From: an uncultured Eubacterium sp.
GTDB taxonomy: Bacteria > Bacillota > Clostridia > Lachnospirales > Lachnospiraceae
DNA: 17,447 nt
Assembly: GCA_905236225.1 (NCBI GenBank)
Contig: CAJOPM010000183.1
Coordinates: 1 to 17,447, forward strand
Direction of reading: 5' to 3'
The notes beneath the pieces were generated by a model that saw nothing but the letters and a program-made list of their open reading frames with translations, searched no databases and was not told the origin of the DNA. Shown here one piece after another: positions 7,212 to 15,213 of this stretch. Both the position numbers and the translations under genes were made by a program. Positions within the stretch are counted from its first letter, which is position 1. Each line of letters opens with the position of its first letter.

Positions 7212-8498
7212 CTACATATCTTCTAATATTTTATCAATGCTAACCAGTTTTACGCAGGTAATAAAAACCTCAGTTGCGAGTTTTATATCATCAATTGAAG
7301 GATAAGACGGTGCAATTCTTATAACCGAATCCTTCGGGTCTTTACCATACGGGAACGGAGCTCCTGCAGGCGTCATCTTAACGCCGGCCTTCTTTACCCT
7401 GGATACAATTTTTTTCGCACATCCATCGAGCGCCTCAAAGCAGATAAAATATCCGCCCTTAGGTCTAATCCAGCTTCCTATATGCATGCCCCCAAATTCT
7501 TCGTCAAATCTATCTAAGATATACTCAAACTTTGGTCTCATAATATCAGCATGCTTTCTCATATGTTCTACTATACCGTGTATATCTTTAAAATATCTTA
7601 CATGGCGAAGCTGATTAACCTTATCGTAGCCTATCGTCTGAATCTTAAGCTGTTGCTTAATATCTACAAGATTATTATGCGAAGTTGCTATTGCAGCGAC
7701 ACCTGATCCCGGAAAACTGATTTTTGATGTTGACGAGAACTTATAAACCATATCCGGGTTACCCGCTCTTTTACATTCGGCTAATATCTCTACGAGATTA
7801 TCCTGATCAATATCATATAGATGATGAACACCATATGCATTGTCCCAATATATTCTAAAATCCTTTGCTGCAGGCTTAAGTCTAGCAAAACGCCTTACCG
7901 TCTCATCCGAATATGTAATACCCTGCGGATTGGAATATTTTGGTACACACCAAATACCCTTAATTGCTTCATCTGATGCAACAAGCTCTTCTACCATATC
8001 CATATCCGGTCCTGTAGGAAGCATAGGTACATTTATCATCTCAATACCAAAATGCTCTGTTATTGCAAAATGTCTGTCATATCCCGGAATCGGACATAGG
8101 AATTTCACCTTATCGAGCTTGCACCAAGGCGTGCTCCCCATAACTCCGTGTGTCATGGATCTTGATATGGTATCATACATAATATTTAAACTTGAATTTC
8201 CATAGATAATAATGTTATCCGGATGACATTCTATCATATCACCGAGCAATACCTTCGCTTCATCAATTCCATCAAGCACACCATAGTTACGGCAGTCTGT
8301 TCCGTCCTCACACTGAAGATCCGCATCAGAGCTAAGTACATCCATCATTCCCATTGAAATATCAAGCTGTTCTACAGAAGGCTTACCTCTGGACATATCA
8401 AGGTGCAGCTCACTAAGCTGGAATTTCTTGTATTCTTCTTTGACCTTTTTTCTCTCCTCCATTAACTCTTCTTTAGTCATCTCTATATATGGTTTCAT
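7212..8498 (-). CDS. PLP-dependent aspartate aminotransferase, class Ic-like
   Basis: A 428-residue fold-type I aminotransferase. The lysine that binds pyridoxal phosphate is Lys259 in SSTSKISFPGSG; other cofactor residues are Asn190 (YSNPQG), Asp219 and Tyr222 (YWDNAYG), and the substrate-carboxylate arginine is Arg394 (RIAPSYP). The N-terminal LDMSRGKP and the longer ~430-residue length point to the aspartate aminotransferase group of the Corynebacterium/Clostridia type (class Ic), which exchanges amino groups between aspartate and 2-oxoglutarate; other substrates such as alanine or kynurenine are possible. GGAGGAATAAAG precedes the ATG. The start is 2 bases from the rarA stop, so the two are translated together. 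Last gene of the operon, ending at the bidirectional terminator. Confidence 0.9.
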   Translation of the reverse strand: MKPYIEMTKEELMEERKKVKEEYKKFQLSELHLDMSRGKPSVEQLDISMGMMDVLSSDADLQCEDGTDCRNYGVLDGIDEAKVLLGDMIECHPDNIIIYGNSSLNIMYDTISRSMTHGVMGSTPWCKLDKVKFLCPIPGYDRHFAITEHFGIEMINVPMLPTGPDMDMVEELVASDEAIKGIWCVPKYSNPQGITYSDETVRRFARLKPAAKDFRIYWDNAYGVHHLYDIDQDNLVEILAECKRAGNPDMVYKFSSTSKISFPGSGVAAIATSHNNLVDIKQQLKIQTIGYDKVNQLRHVRYFKDIHGIVEHMRKHADIMRPKFEYILDRFDEEFGGMHIGSWIRPKGGYFICFEALDGCAKKIVSRVKKAGVKMTPAGAPFPYGKDPKDSVIRIAPSYPSIDDIKLATEVFITCVKLVSIDKILEDM

Positions 8499-8500
8499 CT

Positions 8501-9826
8501 TTATTCCTCCATTTCTCTTAAATGTTTTAAATGATCTGATATATTTTTTTCATATCCTATGTCGGTCGGCTCGTAAAATTTCTCACCTACAAGTCCGTCC
8601 GGAAGATATTGTTGCTTAACATAATGTTCTTTAAAATCATGGGCATATAAATATCCTTTGCCATGTCCAAACTTTGAGGCTCCCTTGTAATGCGTATCTC
8701 TAAGATGATTGGGAACCTGCTCGCTTATTGTATCTTCTACGATAGAAAGTGCTTTATCTATCGCAAGATAAGATGCATTGCTTTTTGGCGCTGCAGCCAA
8801 ATATGTCGTTGCTTGTGACAGGACTATTCTTGCCTCCGGCATGCCTAGCCTCTCAACTGCTTGAGCAGCAGATACTGCCACACTAAGCGCATTCGGATCG
8901 GCATTACCAACGTCCTCACTTGCAAGAATCATCAGTCTTCTGGCTATGAATTTAATATCCTCTCCTGCATATAGCATCCTCGCAAGATAATAAACTGCCG
9001 CATCCGGATCGGATCCTCTTACGCTTTTTATAAATGCCGAAATAGTATCATAGTGGCCGTCACCGTCTTTGTCATATTTTAAAACTCTTTTTTGAATGCA
9101 GGATGCTGCTATATCTTTAGTAATATGAATGATGCCCTCATCATTCTTTGCTGTCGTAAGTATAGCAATTTCAATGGCCGAAAGAGCTGATCTGGCATCC
9201 CCGTTTGCTACATCTGCAAGATATTTGATGGCATCGTCATCTACTCTTACGTTAAATGCCCCCATGCCTCTTTCTTTGTCAGAAATGGCTCTATAGAGCA
9301 GCTCTTTGATATCTTCAAATCCAAGCGCTCTAAGTTCGAAAATTACCGATCTTGATATCAGAGCGGCATTTACCTCAAAGTATGGGTTCTCGGTCGTAGC
9401 GCCTATCAGAGTAATCGTCCCGTCTTCTACAAATGGAAGCAGATAATCCTGCTGTGATTTATTGAATCTGTGAATCTCATCAATAAATAATATGGTCTTT
9501 TTGCCATACATTGCAAGATTGTCCTGGGCTTTTTCAACGACCTTCTCCATATCTTTCTTGCCTGCTGTAGTTGCATTGATTCTCTCAAATACGCAGCTGG
9601 TAGTTGCTGCAATGACATGAGCCAATGTAGTCTTCCCGCATCCCGGCGGTCCGTAAAATATAACTGAGCGCAATCTGTCAGCCTTAATTGCACGATAAAG
9701 CATGCCGTCTTGAGAGAGAATATGCTTTTGCCCTACTACTTCTTCAAGGGAGCGCGGTCTCATCCTGTAAGCCAGCGGTGAATTATTTTCTTTTTCCTGT
9801 TCTCTTACATATTCAAAAATATCCAA
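8501..9826 (-). CDS. rarA: Replication-associated recombination protein A (AAA+ ATPase)
   Basis: A 441-residue RarA/MgsA (WRNIP1 family) clamp-loader-like ATPase acting at stalled replication forks. Seen: the family opening SPLAYRMRPRSLEEVVGQ (16-33), Walker A GPPGCGKT (59-66), Walker B TILFIDE (111-117), sensor 1 IGATTENP (141-148) and the arginine finger in ISRS (Arg159); the rest matches the family's tetramerisation region in length. The start codon is TTG at 9826, with GAGG 10 bases upstream; no ATG in frame lies before the conserved MRPR segment, and the MDIFEYVRE opening resembles clostridial homologues. It begins 17 bases after the sulfatase gene and its stop is 2 bases before the aminotransferase start. 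Its partners in the operon have no obvious DNA role. Confidence 0.95.
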   Translation of the reverse strand: MDIFEYVREQEKENNSPLAYRMRPRSLEEVVGQKHILSQDGMLYRAIKADRLRSVIFYGPPGCGKTTLAHVIAATTSCVFERINATTAGKKDMEKVVEKAQDNLAMYGKKTILFIDEIHRFNKSQQDYLLPFVEDGTITLIGATTENPYFEVNAALISRSVIFELRALGFEDIKELLYRAISDKERGMGAFNVRVDDDAIKYLADVANGDARSALSAIEIAILTTAKNDEGIIHITKDIAASCIQKRVLKYDKDGDGHYDTISAFIKSVRGSDPDAAVYYLARMLYAGEDIKFIARRLMILASEDVGNADPNALSVAVSAAQAVERLGMPEARIVLSQATTYLAAAPKSNASYLAIDKALSIVEDTISEQVPNHLRDTHYKGASKFGHGKGYLYAHDFKEHYVKQQYLPDGLVGEKFYEPTDIGYEKNISDHLKHLREMEE

Positions 9827-9843
9827 CCTAAAATAGCCTCATT

Positions 9844-11946
9844 TTATTCATCTTGCAGATAGAATAGCTGATTTTGTCTGTTTTCAACATCAAACAAATC
9901 ATTGTACTGGATTTTCTCATAATCGGCAAGCAACTGTGTATACTCAGTCTGTTCATTATAAGTATAATAATTACCTTCGCTGTCAATATAGCCAACAGAA
10001 TCGATTACCGGAAGCTTTTCATAAAGCTGCGATAAATATTTATTAAACTCAGTCATCGGCAGACCTGCGGTCTCTAAGAGCAGTGTTGATAAATAATTGG
10101 AGCTGATGTAATCATACTGCGTCTGTTCTACATCTATATCATAATTAGCCCAGATTAAAAACGGTGTAATATATCTTTGCTGAAGCTGCTCTGTCGTAAG
10201 TGAATCAACGCTTGTACCAAACAGCTCTTCAAAGAATGCCGTCTCTACATATGGCTGATGATCTCCAAACATCAGAACAATGGTAGGCTCGTCGCAGTTC
10301 TCATAATACTCTATAAGCTCAGAAAGCGCCTCATCCGAAACCTTTATAAGTGATAGGTATTGATTGGCAAGTGTATATATCTTTGACATACTTGTAATCT
10401 CTACATCCTCGTCAAAGTTGTAGTAATCAGTAGCGTATCCACCGTGATTTTGCATTGTTACATTGAACATAAAGAACGGCTGCTCATCTGAGGTTTTTTC
10501 ATGTTCTTCATAAAGATCTTCTATAACCTTGTAATCATATGAATCTCCGATATATCTTCTAACTAAGATATCTTCTCCCGGAAATTCATCCTCTAACAAG
10601 CTTTCAAAGACATAAACATTATTATCACTGTCTTCATATTGCTGCAAAATATCTTCATCTATAATATCTTCAATGCTAATAAAATCTTCAAAGTCAAGCA
10701 GTGGATAAACCACATTTCTATTCCACCCTTCCTCATAATAAGGATGAAATGCAGTCCTGGAGTATCCAAGCGATGCCATAGTGGATACTAAAGATGGTGT
10801 TTCTTCTTTAATATAAAGGTCATATATATTAGAGCCCGATGGCAAAAAGTTAAGAGACATTCCCGTCAGAAATTCAAATTCCGAATTACTGGTTCCGGCA
10901 CCATTAACAGGAACAAAAAGATTACCCTTAATAGTATTTTCAGAAAGCGAGTTATAAAAGTTCATATAGCCTACATTAGTCTCAAAATCCCCGTCTACTT
11001 TGAGCTCTGAATAAGACTCATTCATAACGCAGATAATGTTTGGCATATCTTCTGTCGCGGTAATGCTGGGCTCATAGTCGCTAAGTGATGAAAGCTCACT
11101 CATAATATCAGCAACTTCATCGGCATCATAGTCATCAGGTTCTGTAATAATAAGGTACTTGGTATTTATTACAAAATTCATAAAGCTTCCGCTGTTATGA
11201 TAGCCTCTAAGCTGATTCCAAAAATCGGGTTTAATACCGGCCTGCGCAACCACATCAGAGCTGTAAAGAGTTGTTGCCATTGCCACTACGCATCCCGCAG
11301 ATACGATTCTTGCAATCATATTATATTTAAACGACTCTATCTTAAGAGCCCTCATTTTCATACAGACTACGCCCATAAATGCAAGGAACAAAGAGCCCAT
11401 AATCATGCACCAGTCAATATAAGCCTCGTAGCTCCCTGATACATCAAGTCCTGTATCTACACTTATAAAATCCGTCGGTACAAACGGTGTACCTCTTAAA
11501 GTAATCGCTATATTATTTGCCATACCGAATATGTAAAAGACTACGTTAGGCCAAAATATCGCTCTTCCGATATGTCCGCTTATTGCAAAAACTATAAGCA
11601 TAATAACCATATAGCAAATATAATTTGCCACAAAATATTTAGGCGCCAAATCATAACTGAACTGTCCCTGAAATATTTCTACCATTGTAATGGATATGAC
11701 GGGCGAAACAAAGAAAAAGACCACCGATATTAGCATGGCCAGATTCTTATCTTTGTATTCTATTCTAAATGCAACCACCGCTCCAACGGCAAGCGCGCAC
11801 AAAAAGGATAAAAAATACAGCAATGGACCTCTATTTAAATCCTCAACTCCAATGTAAGCTTTCTTCTTAACAAGCAAAAAAACTGCTATTGCAGCAAATA
11901 CAATCAGACCGGCAATAACCGATCTTTTATCGAACTTAAGCTTCAT
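9844..11946 (-). CDS. LTA synthase-family membrane sulfatase (phosphoglycerol transferase type)
   Basis: A 700-residue polytopic membrane protein with an extracellular sulfatase-fold domain, the architecture of LtaS and other phosphoglycerol/phosphoethanolamine transferases that build or modify cell-surface polymers. Six or seven hydrophobic helices lie within residues 7-230. The catalytic set matches LtaS: Glu310 (NESYS), nucleophile Thr352 (GAGTSNSEF), Trp408/Arg410 (WNR), His501 (NHGGY), and Asp562/His563 (FGDHQP). About 50 residues past the catalytic domain form a Tyr-, Gln- and acid-rich tail (about 650-700). The ATG at 11946 has GGAGGAAAT just upstream and is preferred to an in-frame codon six residues earlier. 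It is the first gene of the operon with rarA and the aminotransferase. Whether it makes lipoteichoic acid or decorates another glycan cannot be told. Confidence 0.88.
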   Translation of the reverse strand: MKLKFDKRSVIAGLIVFAAIAVFLLVKKKAYIGVEDLNRGPLLYFLSFLCALAVGAVVAFRIEYKDKNLAMLISVVFFFVSPVISITMVEIFQGQFSYDLAPKYFVANYICYMVIMLIVFAISGHIGRAIFWPNVVFYIFGMANNIAITLRGTPFVPTDFISVDTGLDVSGSYEAYIDWCMIMGSLFLAFMGVVCMKMRALKIESFKYNMIARIVSAGCVVAMATTLYSSDVVAQAGIKPDFWNQLRGYHNSGSFMNFVINTKYLIITEPDDYDADEVADIMSELSSLSDYEPSITATEDMPNIICVMNESYSELKVDGDFETNVGYMNFYNSLSENTIKGNLFVPVNGAGTSNSEFEFLTGMSLNFLPSGSNIYDLYIKEETPSLVSTMASLGYSRTAFHPYYEEGWNRNVVYPLLDFEDFISIEDIIDEDILQQYEDSDNNVYVFESLLEDEFPGEDILVRRYIGDSYDYKVIEDLYEEHEKTSDEQPFFMFNVTMQNHGGYATDYYNFDEDVEITSMSKIYTLANQYLSLIKVSDEALSELIEYYENCDEPTIVLMFGDHQPYVETAFFEELFGTSVDSLTTEQLQQRYITPFLIWANYDIDVEQTQYDYISSNYLSTLLLETAGLPMTEFNKYLSQLYEKLPVIDSVGYIDSEGNYYTYNEQTEYTQLLADYEKIQYNDLFDVENRQNQLFYLQDE

Positions 11947-11955
11947 ATTTCCTCC

Positions 11956-11967
11956 AGTTTGCAAACT
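11956..11967. repeat. 12-bp palindrome next to the sulfatase ribosome site
   Basis: AGTTTGCAAACT at 11956-11967 is a perfect palindrome directly before the GGAGG site (11955-11951 on the minus strand), within the first bases of the expected mRNA. It may be a small operator or chance. Confidence 0.4.
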
Positions 11968-11977
11968 TCAACGTCTA

Positions 11978-12006
11978 ATATTACCACAAATAAAAGCAAA
12001 AATAAA
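11978..12006 (-). promoter_or_regulatory. Probable extended -10 promoter of the sulfatase-rarA-aminotransferase operon
   Basis: On the minus strand TGGTAATAT gives an extended -10 (TAATAT at 11983-11978), with a weak TTTATT -35 at 12006-12001 and a 17-base spacer. The -35 overlaps the T tract of the preceding terminator. Expected start of transcription is near 11971. Confidence 0.45.
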
Positions 12007-12074
12007 GAAGAGCCATCCATTTTGAACAGCCCCCTGTCTACTTGACAGGGGGCTGTTCAATTTGGCTCTTCTTT
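12000..12074 (-). terminator. Very long two-part terminator hairpin
   Basis: The inner stem is a perfect 17 bp (12022-12038 with 12044-12060, loop TACTT) containing a run of five C against five G. An outer perfect 12-bp stem (12004-12015 with 12063-12074) continues it after a small asymmetric bulge (6 against 2 bases). Minus-strand transcription then meets TTTATTTTTG. The outer stem touches the stop codon of the 62-codon gene. In all 29 paired bases, far more than termination needs. Confidence 0.88.
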
Positions 12075-12262
12075 TAATTCGTATAAAGTATCTCAAGCGT
12101 CTTTAAATCAAAATAATGATACTTACCATCTTTTTTAAAATATCCCAAATTCTGATGTCGAGCATCTGTATAGGCTATAGTCTTATACCCATCATCCATC
12201 TCAATTGAAATATTCCCCGAAGCTTGATTCTTAAGTTCGATAATTTTGTTCTTACCTTCCAT
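12074..12262 (-). CDS. Hypothetical small protein, 62 residues
   Basis: I do not recognise this protein. The preferred start is the ATG at 12262 because GGGAG lies 5-6 bases before it; an in-frame ATG twelve codons earlier would add a hydrophobic MIIFIIIY segment but has no ribosome site. From 12262 the product is soluble, charged and rich in Lys, Asp and Tyr, with alternating short segments (GNISIEMDDG, YKTIAYTD, GKYHYFDLKTLEILY) that suggest a small beta fold. There is no signal peptide or Cys motif. It lies 105 bases downstream of clpB with no terminator seen between, and the long hairpin at 12000-12074 follows directly, so it may be the last gene of the clpB transcript. A TATAAT at 12287-12282 without a good -35 could also give it its own promoter. 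Confidence 0.65.
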   Translation of the reverse strand: MEGKNKIIELKNQASGNISIEMDDGYKTIAYTDARHQNLGYFKKDGKYHYFDLKTLEILYTN

Positions 12263-12367
12263 ATCCACTCCCATATAAATAATTATAAAAATAATCACAA
12301 AATAATTTGCTTTTACTTTATTATTTTACCATATGAAATTATTATATGCGAGCAGAATTAATCTTAT

Positions 12368-14971
12368 TTAAGCTGCAGATACATCCTCTTTGATTACCTT
12401 TGCCGCAAGAGAAGCGTCTTTTACTATAATTTGTATGGTATCGCCCGCGCTTACATCACCTTCTAATATTATCCTGGCCGAAATTGTCTCTACGCTTTTT
12501 TGCAAATAACGCTTAAGCGGTCTGGCTCCATAGATTGGATCGAAGGCAGCATCTGCAATAAATCTTTCAGCTTCTTGTGATAATGCAATTTTTATTTCTT
12601 TTTCTTCAAGCCTTGCATTAAGATCTTTCATAAGCAGTGATATTATTCTTGAAATATCATCCTTGCTAAGTGGTTTAAACATAACTATCTCATCAAGCCT
12701 GTTAAGAAATTCAGGTCTAAATGAGCGTTTTAACTCCTCAGATACTGCATCGGATGCCTCCCCCGTAATGTTGCCTTGCGAATCTATTCCATCAAGCAAA
12801 TATTGCGAGCCTAAGTTTGATGTCATAATAAGTATTGTATTTTTAAAATCTACCGTTCTTCCCTGAGAGTCTGTTATCCTTCCATCATCTAATACCTGAA
12901 GCAAAACATTAAACACATCAGGATGCGCTTTTTCAACCTCGTCAAACAAGATGACACTATATGGTTTTCTTCTGACAGCTTCGGTAAGCTGACCGCCTTC
13001 TTCATATCCCACATATCCCGGAGGTGCCCCGATAAGTCTGGATACCGAATATTTCTCCATATATTCGCTCATATCTATTCTAACCATATTGTTATCATCA
13101 TCGAAAAGATTATATGCGAGCGCTTTTGCAAGCTCGGTCTTGCCGACTCCTGTAGGTCCTAAGAATAAAAATGATCCTATAGGTCTCCTCGGGTCTTTTA
13201 TTCCGGCCTTTGATCGAATTATGGCATCCGTTACTCTTCTTACACCGTCGTCTTGTCCTATAACTCTTTTATGAAGTTCATCTGCAAGATGCAGTGTCTT
13301 GTTACGCTCACTGGCATTAAGCTTGGCAACCGGAATACCTGTCCATCTCGATACAATTCTTTCAATTTCTTCATTGCTGACATTCTCATGCACAAGTGTG
13401 CGCTCTTGCTCTCTTACTCTTGCTTCTTCTTGCTTTATCTTATCCTCAATTTCAGGCAGCTGTCCGTACTGGAGCTGTGCTGCTTTTTCCAAGTCGTAAT
13501 TTTGCTGAGCTAAAGCTATTTCTTTTTTTATATTTTCCTGTTCTTTTCTAAGATTTTGAAGCACTTCTACTGACTGTTTTTCATTGTCCCACTGTGCTTT
13601 TTTGGTTGCAAATTCATCTCTGTATTCTGCAAGTTCTTTTTGCAAGCCTAAAAGTCTGTCCTGACTTAGCCTGTCGCTTTCTTTTTTTAGCGCAGTCTCT
13701 TCTATCTGCATCTGTATAATCTTTCTGTTCATCTCATCAAGTTCAGTAGGCATAGAGTCAAGTTCTGTCTTAATAAGAGCACATGCCTCATCGACGAGAT
13801 CAATCGCTTTATCAGGCAGGAATCTGTCCGATATATATCTGTTGGATAATGTAGCTGCCGATACTAACGCACTGTCTGCTATCTTAACCCCGTGAAATAC
13901 TTCATATCTTTCCTTTAGTCCTCTAAGTATGGAAATAGTATCTTCCACGCTGGGCTCTTCTACCATTACCGGCTGAAAACGTCTCTCAAGCGCTGCATCT
14001 TTTTCTACATATTCTCTGTATTCGTCAAGCGTCGTAGCTCCTATACAGTGAAGCTCACCTCTTGCAAGCATTGGCTTTAGCATATTGCCGGCATCAAGCG
14101 CTCCATCCGTCTTGCCTGCGCCAACTATGGTGTGAAGCTCATCGATAAATAATATAATCTGTCCGTCGCTTGCTTTAACCTCATCAAGCACTGCTTTAAG
14201 ACGCTCTTCAAATTCGCCTCTATACTTCGCTCCCGCAAGCAGTGCTCCCATATCAAGTGCAAATAATTTTTTATCTTTTAATGTCTGTGGCACATCGCCT
14301 TTTACAATTCGCTGCGCCAATCCTTCCACAACGGCTGTCTTGCCAACACCCGGCTCACCAATCAGTACCGGATTGTTTTTTGTCTTTCTTGAAAGAATTC
14401 TGACTACGTTTCTGATTTCGCTATCACGTCCGATTACCGGATCAAGCTTTTGATCCCTGGCTCTTTGCACCATATCGTATCCGTATTTTTCCAGAGTATC
14501 GTAAGTATCTTCAGGGTTATCGGATGTCACCTTCTGATTGCCCCTTACCTGCATAAGTGCTTCCAAAAAAGAATCGCGGCTTATACCATATTGCTTAAAA
14601 ATATCTTTTATGGCACTGTTGGGATACTTAATCATGGCCAGAAAAATATGCTCCACCGATACATATTCATCCCCCATTCTCTTTGCCTCATCCTCAGCGC
14701 CAAGCAGAACCTTATTGAGCTTTTGGCCGATATAAACCTGGCCGCCACTTACTTTCACCCTTTTTTCAATTGCATTTTGGGCATCCTGTTCTATCATGGA
14801 TTTATCGATTTGCATCTTTTCCATCAAGCGAGGAATCAAGCCATCCTGCTGAGTCAATAATGCATATAATAAATGCTCTTGTTCTATTTCCTGATTACCG
14901 TATTCGTAAGCAAGTTTTTCAATATCTTGTACGGCTTCTACTGACTTTTGTGTAAATTTTGAGATATTCAT
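12368..14971 (-). CDS. clpB: ATP-dependent disaggregase chaperone ClpB
   Basis: An 867-residue Hsp100 chaperone that, with DnaK, pulls proteins out of aggregates. Domains in order: N-terminal Clp repeats (about 1-145), first AAA+ module with Walker A GEPGVGKT (205-212) and Walker B LFIDE (274-278), a coiled-coil middle domain (about 400-525) that separates ClpB from ClpA/ClpC, second AAA+ module with Walker A GPTGVGKT (605-612) and Walker B ILFDE (674-678), and the C-terminal D2 small domain. No ClpP-binding loop is apparent, as expected for ClpB. The start at 14971 has GGGAGG seven bases upstream and gives the family N-terminus MNISKFTQKS; a longer frame reaching 15076 runs through the leader and promoter and is not used. 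A CIRCE operator on the promoter implies repression by HrcA and induction by heat. Confidence 0.97.
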   Translation of the reverse strand: MNISKFTQKSVEAVQDIEKLAYEYGNQEIEQEHLLYALLTQQDGLIPRLMEKMQIDKSMIEQDAQNAIEKRVKVSGGQVYIGQKLNKVLLGAEDEAKRMGDEYVSVEHIFLAMIKYPNSAIKDIFKQYGISRDSFLEALMQVRGNQKVTSDNPEDTYDTLEKYGYDMVQRARDQKLDPVIGRDSEIRNVVRILSRKTKNNPVLIGEPGVGKTAVVEGLAQRIVKGDVPQTLKDKKLFALDMGALLAGAKYRGEFEERLKAVLDEVKASDGQIILFIDELHTIVGAGKTDGALDAGNMLKPMLARGELHCIGATTLDEYREYVEKDAALERRFQPVMVEEPSVEDTISILRGLKERYEVFHGVKIADSALVSAATLSNRYISDRFLPDKAIDLVDEACALIKTELDSMPTELDEMNRKIIQMQIEETALKKESDRLSQDRLLGLQKELAEYRDEFATKKAQWDNEKQSVEVLQNLRKEQENIKKEIALAQQNYDLEKAAQLQYGQLPEIEDKIKQEEARVREQERTLVHENVSNEEIERIVSRWTGIPVAKLNASERNKTLHLADELHKRVIGQDDGVRRVTDAIIRSKAGIKDPRRPIGSFLFLGPTGVGKTELAKALAYNLFDDDNNMVRIDMSEYMEKYSVSRLIGAPPGYVGYEEGGQLTEAVRRKPYSVILFDEVEKAHPDVFNVLLQVLDDGRITDSQGRTVDFKNTILIMTSNLGSQYLLDGIDSQGNITGEASDAVSEELKRSFRPEFLNRLDEIVMFKPLSKDDISRIISLLMKDLNARLEEKEIKIALSQEAERFIADAAFDPIYGARPLKRYLQKSVETISARIILEGDVSAGDTIQIIVKDASLAAKVIKEDVSAA

Positions 14972-15002
14972 ATAGGTACCTCCCTTCATTTCAAATCTCT
15001 CT

Positions 15003-15049
15003 CCCCCGCCTACGCTTTGCTTAGAGGCGGGGGTCATCTCGTCTGAGAT
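15003..15049 (-). other. Two hairpins in the clpB mRNA leader
   Basis: A perfect 9-bp GC-rich stem (15003-15011 with 15025-15033, 13-base loop) and a 5-bp stem (ATCTC 15036-15040 with GAGAT 15045-15049) lie between the clpB transcription start and its ribosome site. Neither is followed by a T run on the minus strand, so they are leader structures and not terminators. They could stabilise the mRNA. Confidence 0.6.
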
Positions 15050-15067
15050 ATAACCTTTCACACCCAT

Positions 15068-15096
15068 AATATACACCCTGTTGTTAGCACTGTCAA
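15068..15096 (-). promoter_or_regulatory. Sigma-A promoter of clpB
   Basis: On the minus strand TTGACA (15096-15091), a 17-base spacer and TATATT (15073-15068), nearly ideal. Expected start of transcription is near 15061, about 90 bases before the clpB start codon. The -35 lies inside the CIRCE operator. Confidence 0.88.
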
Positions 15097-15110
15097 GAGG
15101 TGAGTGCTAA
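15084..15110. promoter_or_regulatory. CIRCE operator (HrcA binding site)
   Basis: Arms TTAGCACTG (15084-15092) and GAGTGCTAA (15102-15110) separated by 9 bases match the CIRCE consensus TTAGCACTC-N9-GAGTGCTAA with one mismatch. It covers the -35 and part of the spacer of the clpB promoter, the position from which HrcA represses. hrcA is not in this window. Confidence 0.95.
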
Positions 15111-15125
15111 TTCTTTTTTAATAAG

Positions 15126-15150
15126 AAAAGCCCTCTTTTATAGGGCTCTT
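15126..15150 (-). terminator. Terminator after the coiled-coil protein gene
   Basis: AGCCCT (15129-15134) pairs with AGGGCT (15142-15147) around a 7-base loop, and minus-strand transcription then runs into TTTTCTTATT. It lies just before the clpB promoter and should separate the two units. Confidence 0.75.
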
Positions 15151-15153
15151 CAT

Positions 15154-15178
15154 AAAGCGAACTTTCTAAACTCGCTTT
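15154..15178 (-). repeat. Second hairpin downstream of the coiled-coil gene
   Basis: AAAGCGA (15154-15160) pairs with TCGCTTT (15172-15178), a 7-bp stem. It stands between the stop-codon hairpin at 15191-15213 and the terminator at 15126-15150, giving three hairpins in a row at the 3' end of this mRNA. It may assist termination or protect the end. Confidence 0.5.
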
Positions 15179-15190
15179 TCTACTTTCTTA

Positions 15191-15213
15191 TGAACGCAGA
15201 AATACTGCGTTTA
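15191..15213 (-). repeat. Stop-codon hairpin, copy 1
   Basis: TGAACGCAG (15191-15199) pairs with CTGCGTTTA (15205-15213), 9 bp with one G-U pair, loop AAATA. The TAA stop codon of the coiled-coil gene is inside the stem. Outside the loop it is identical to the hairpin at 16477-16499. No T run follows. Confidence 0.7.

Noticed and set aside
14450..14860. 136-codon open frame on the plus strand opposite clpB
   Set aside because: It lies wholly antisense to the conserved clpB N-terminal region, has no ribosome site, and its product has no recognisable composition or motif.
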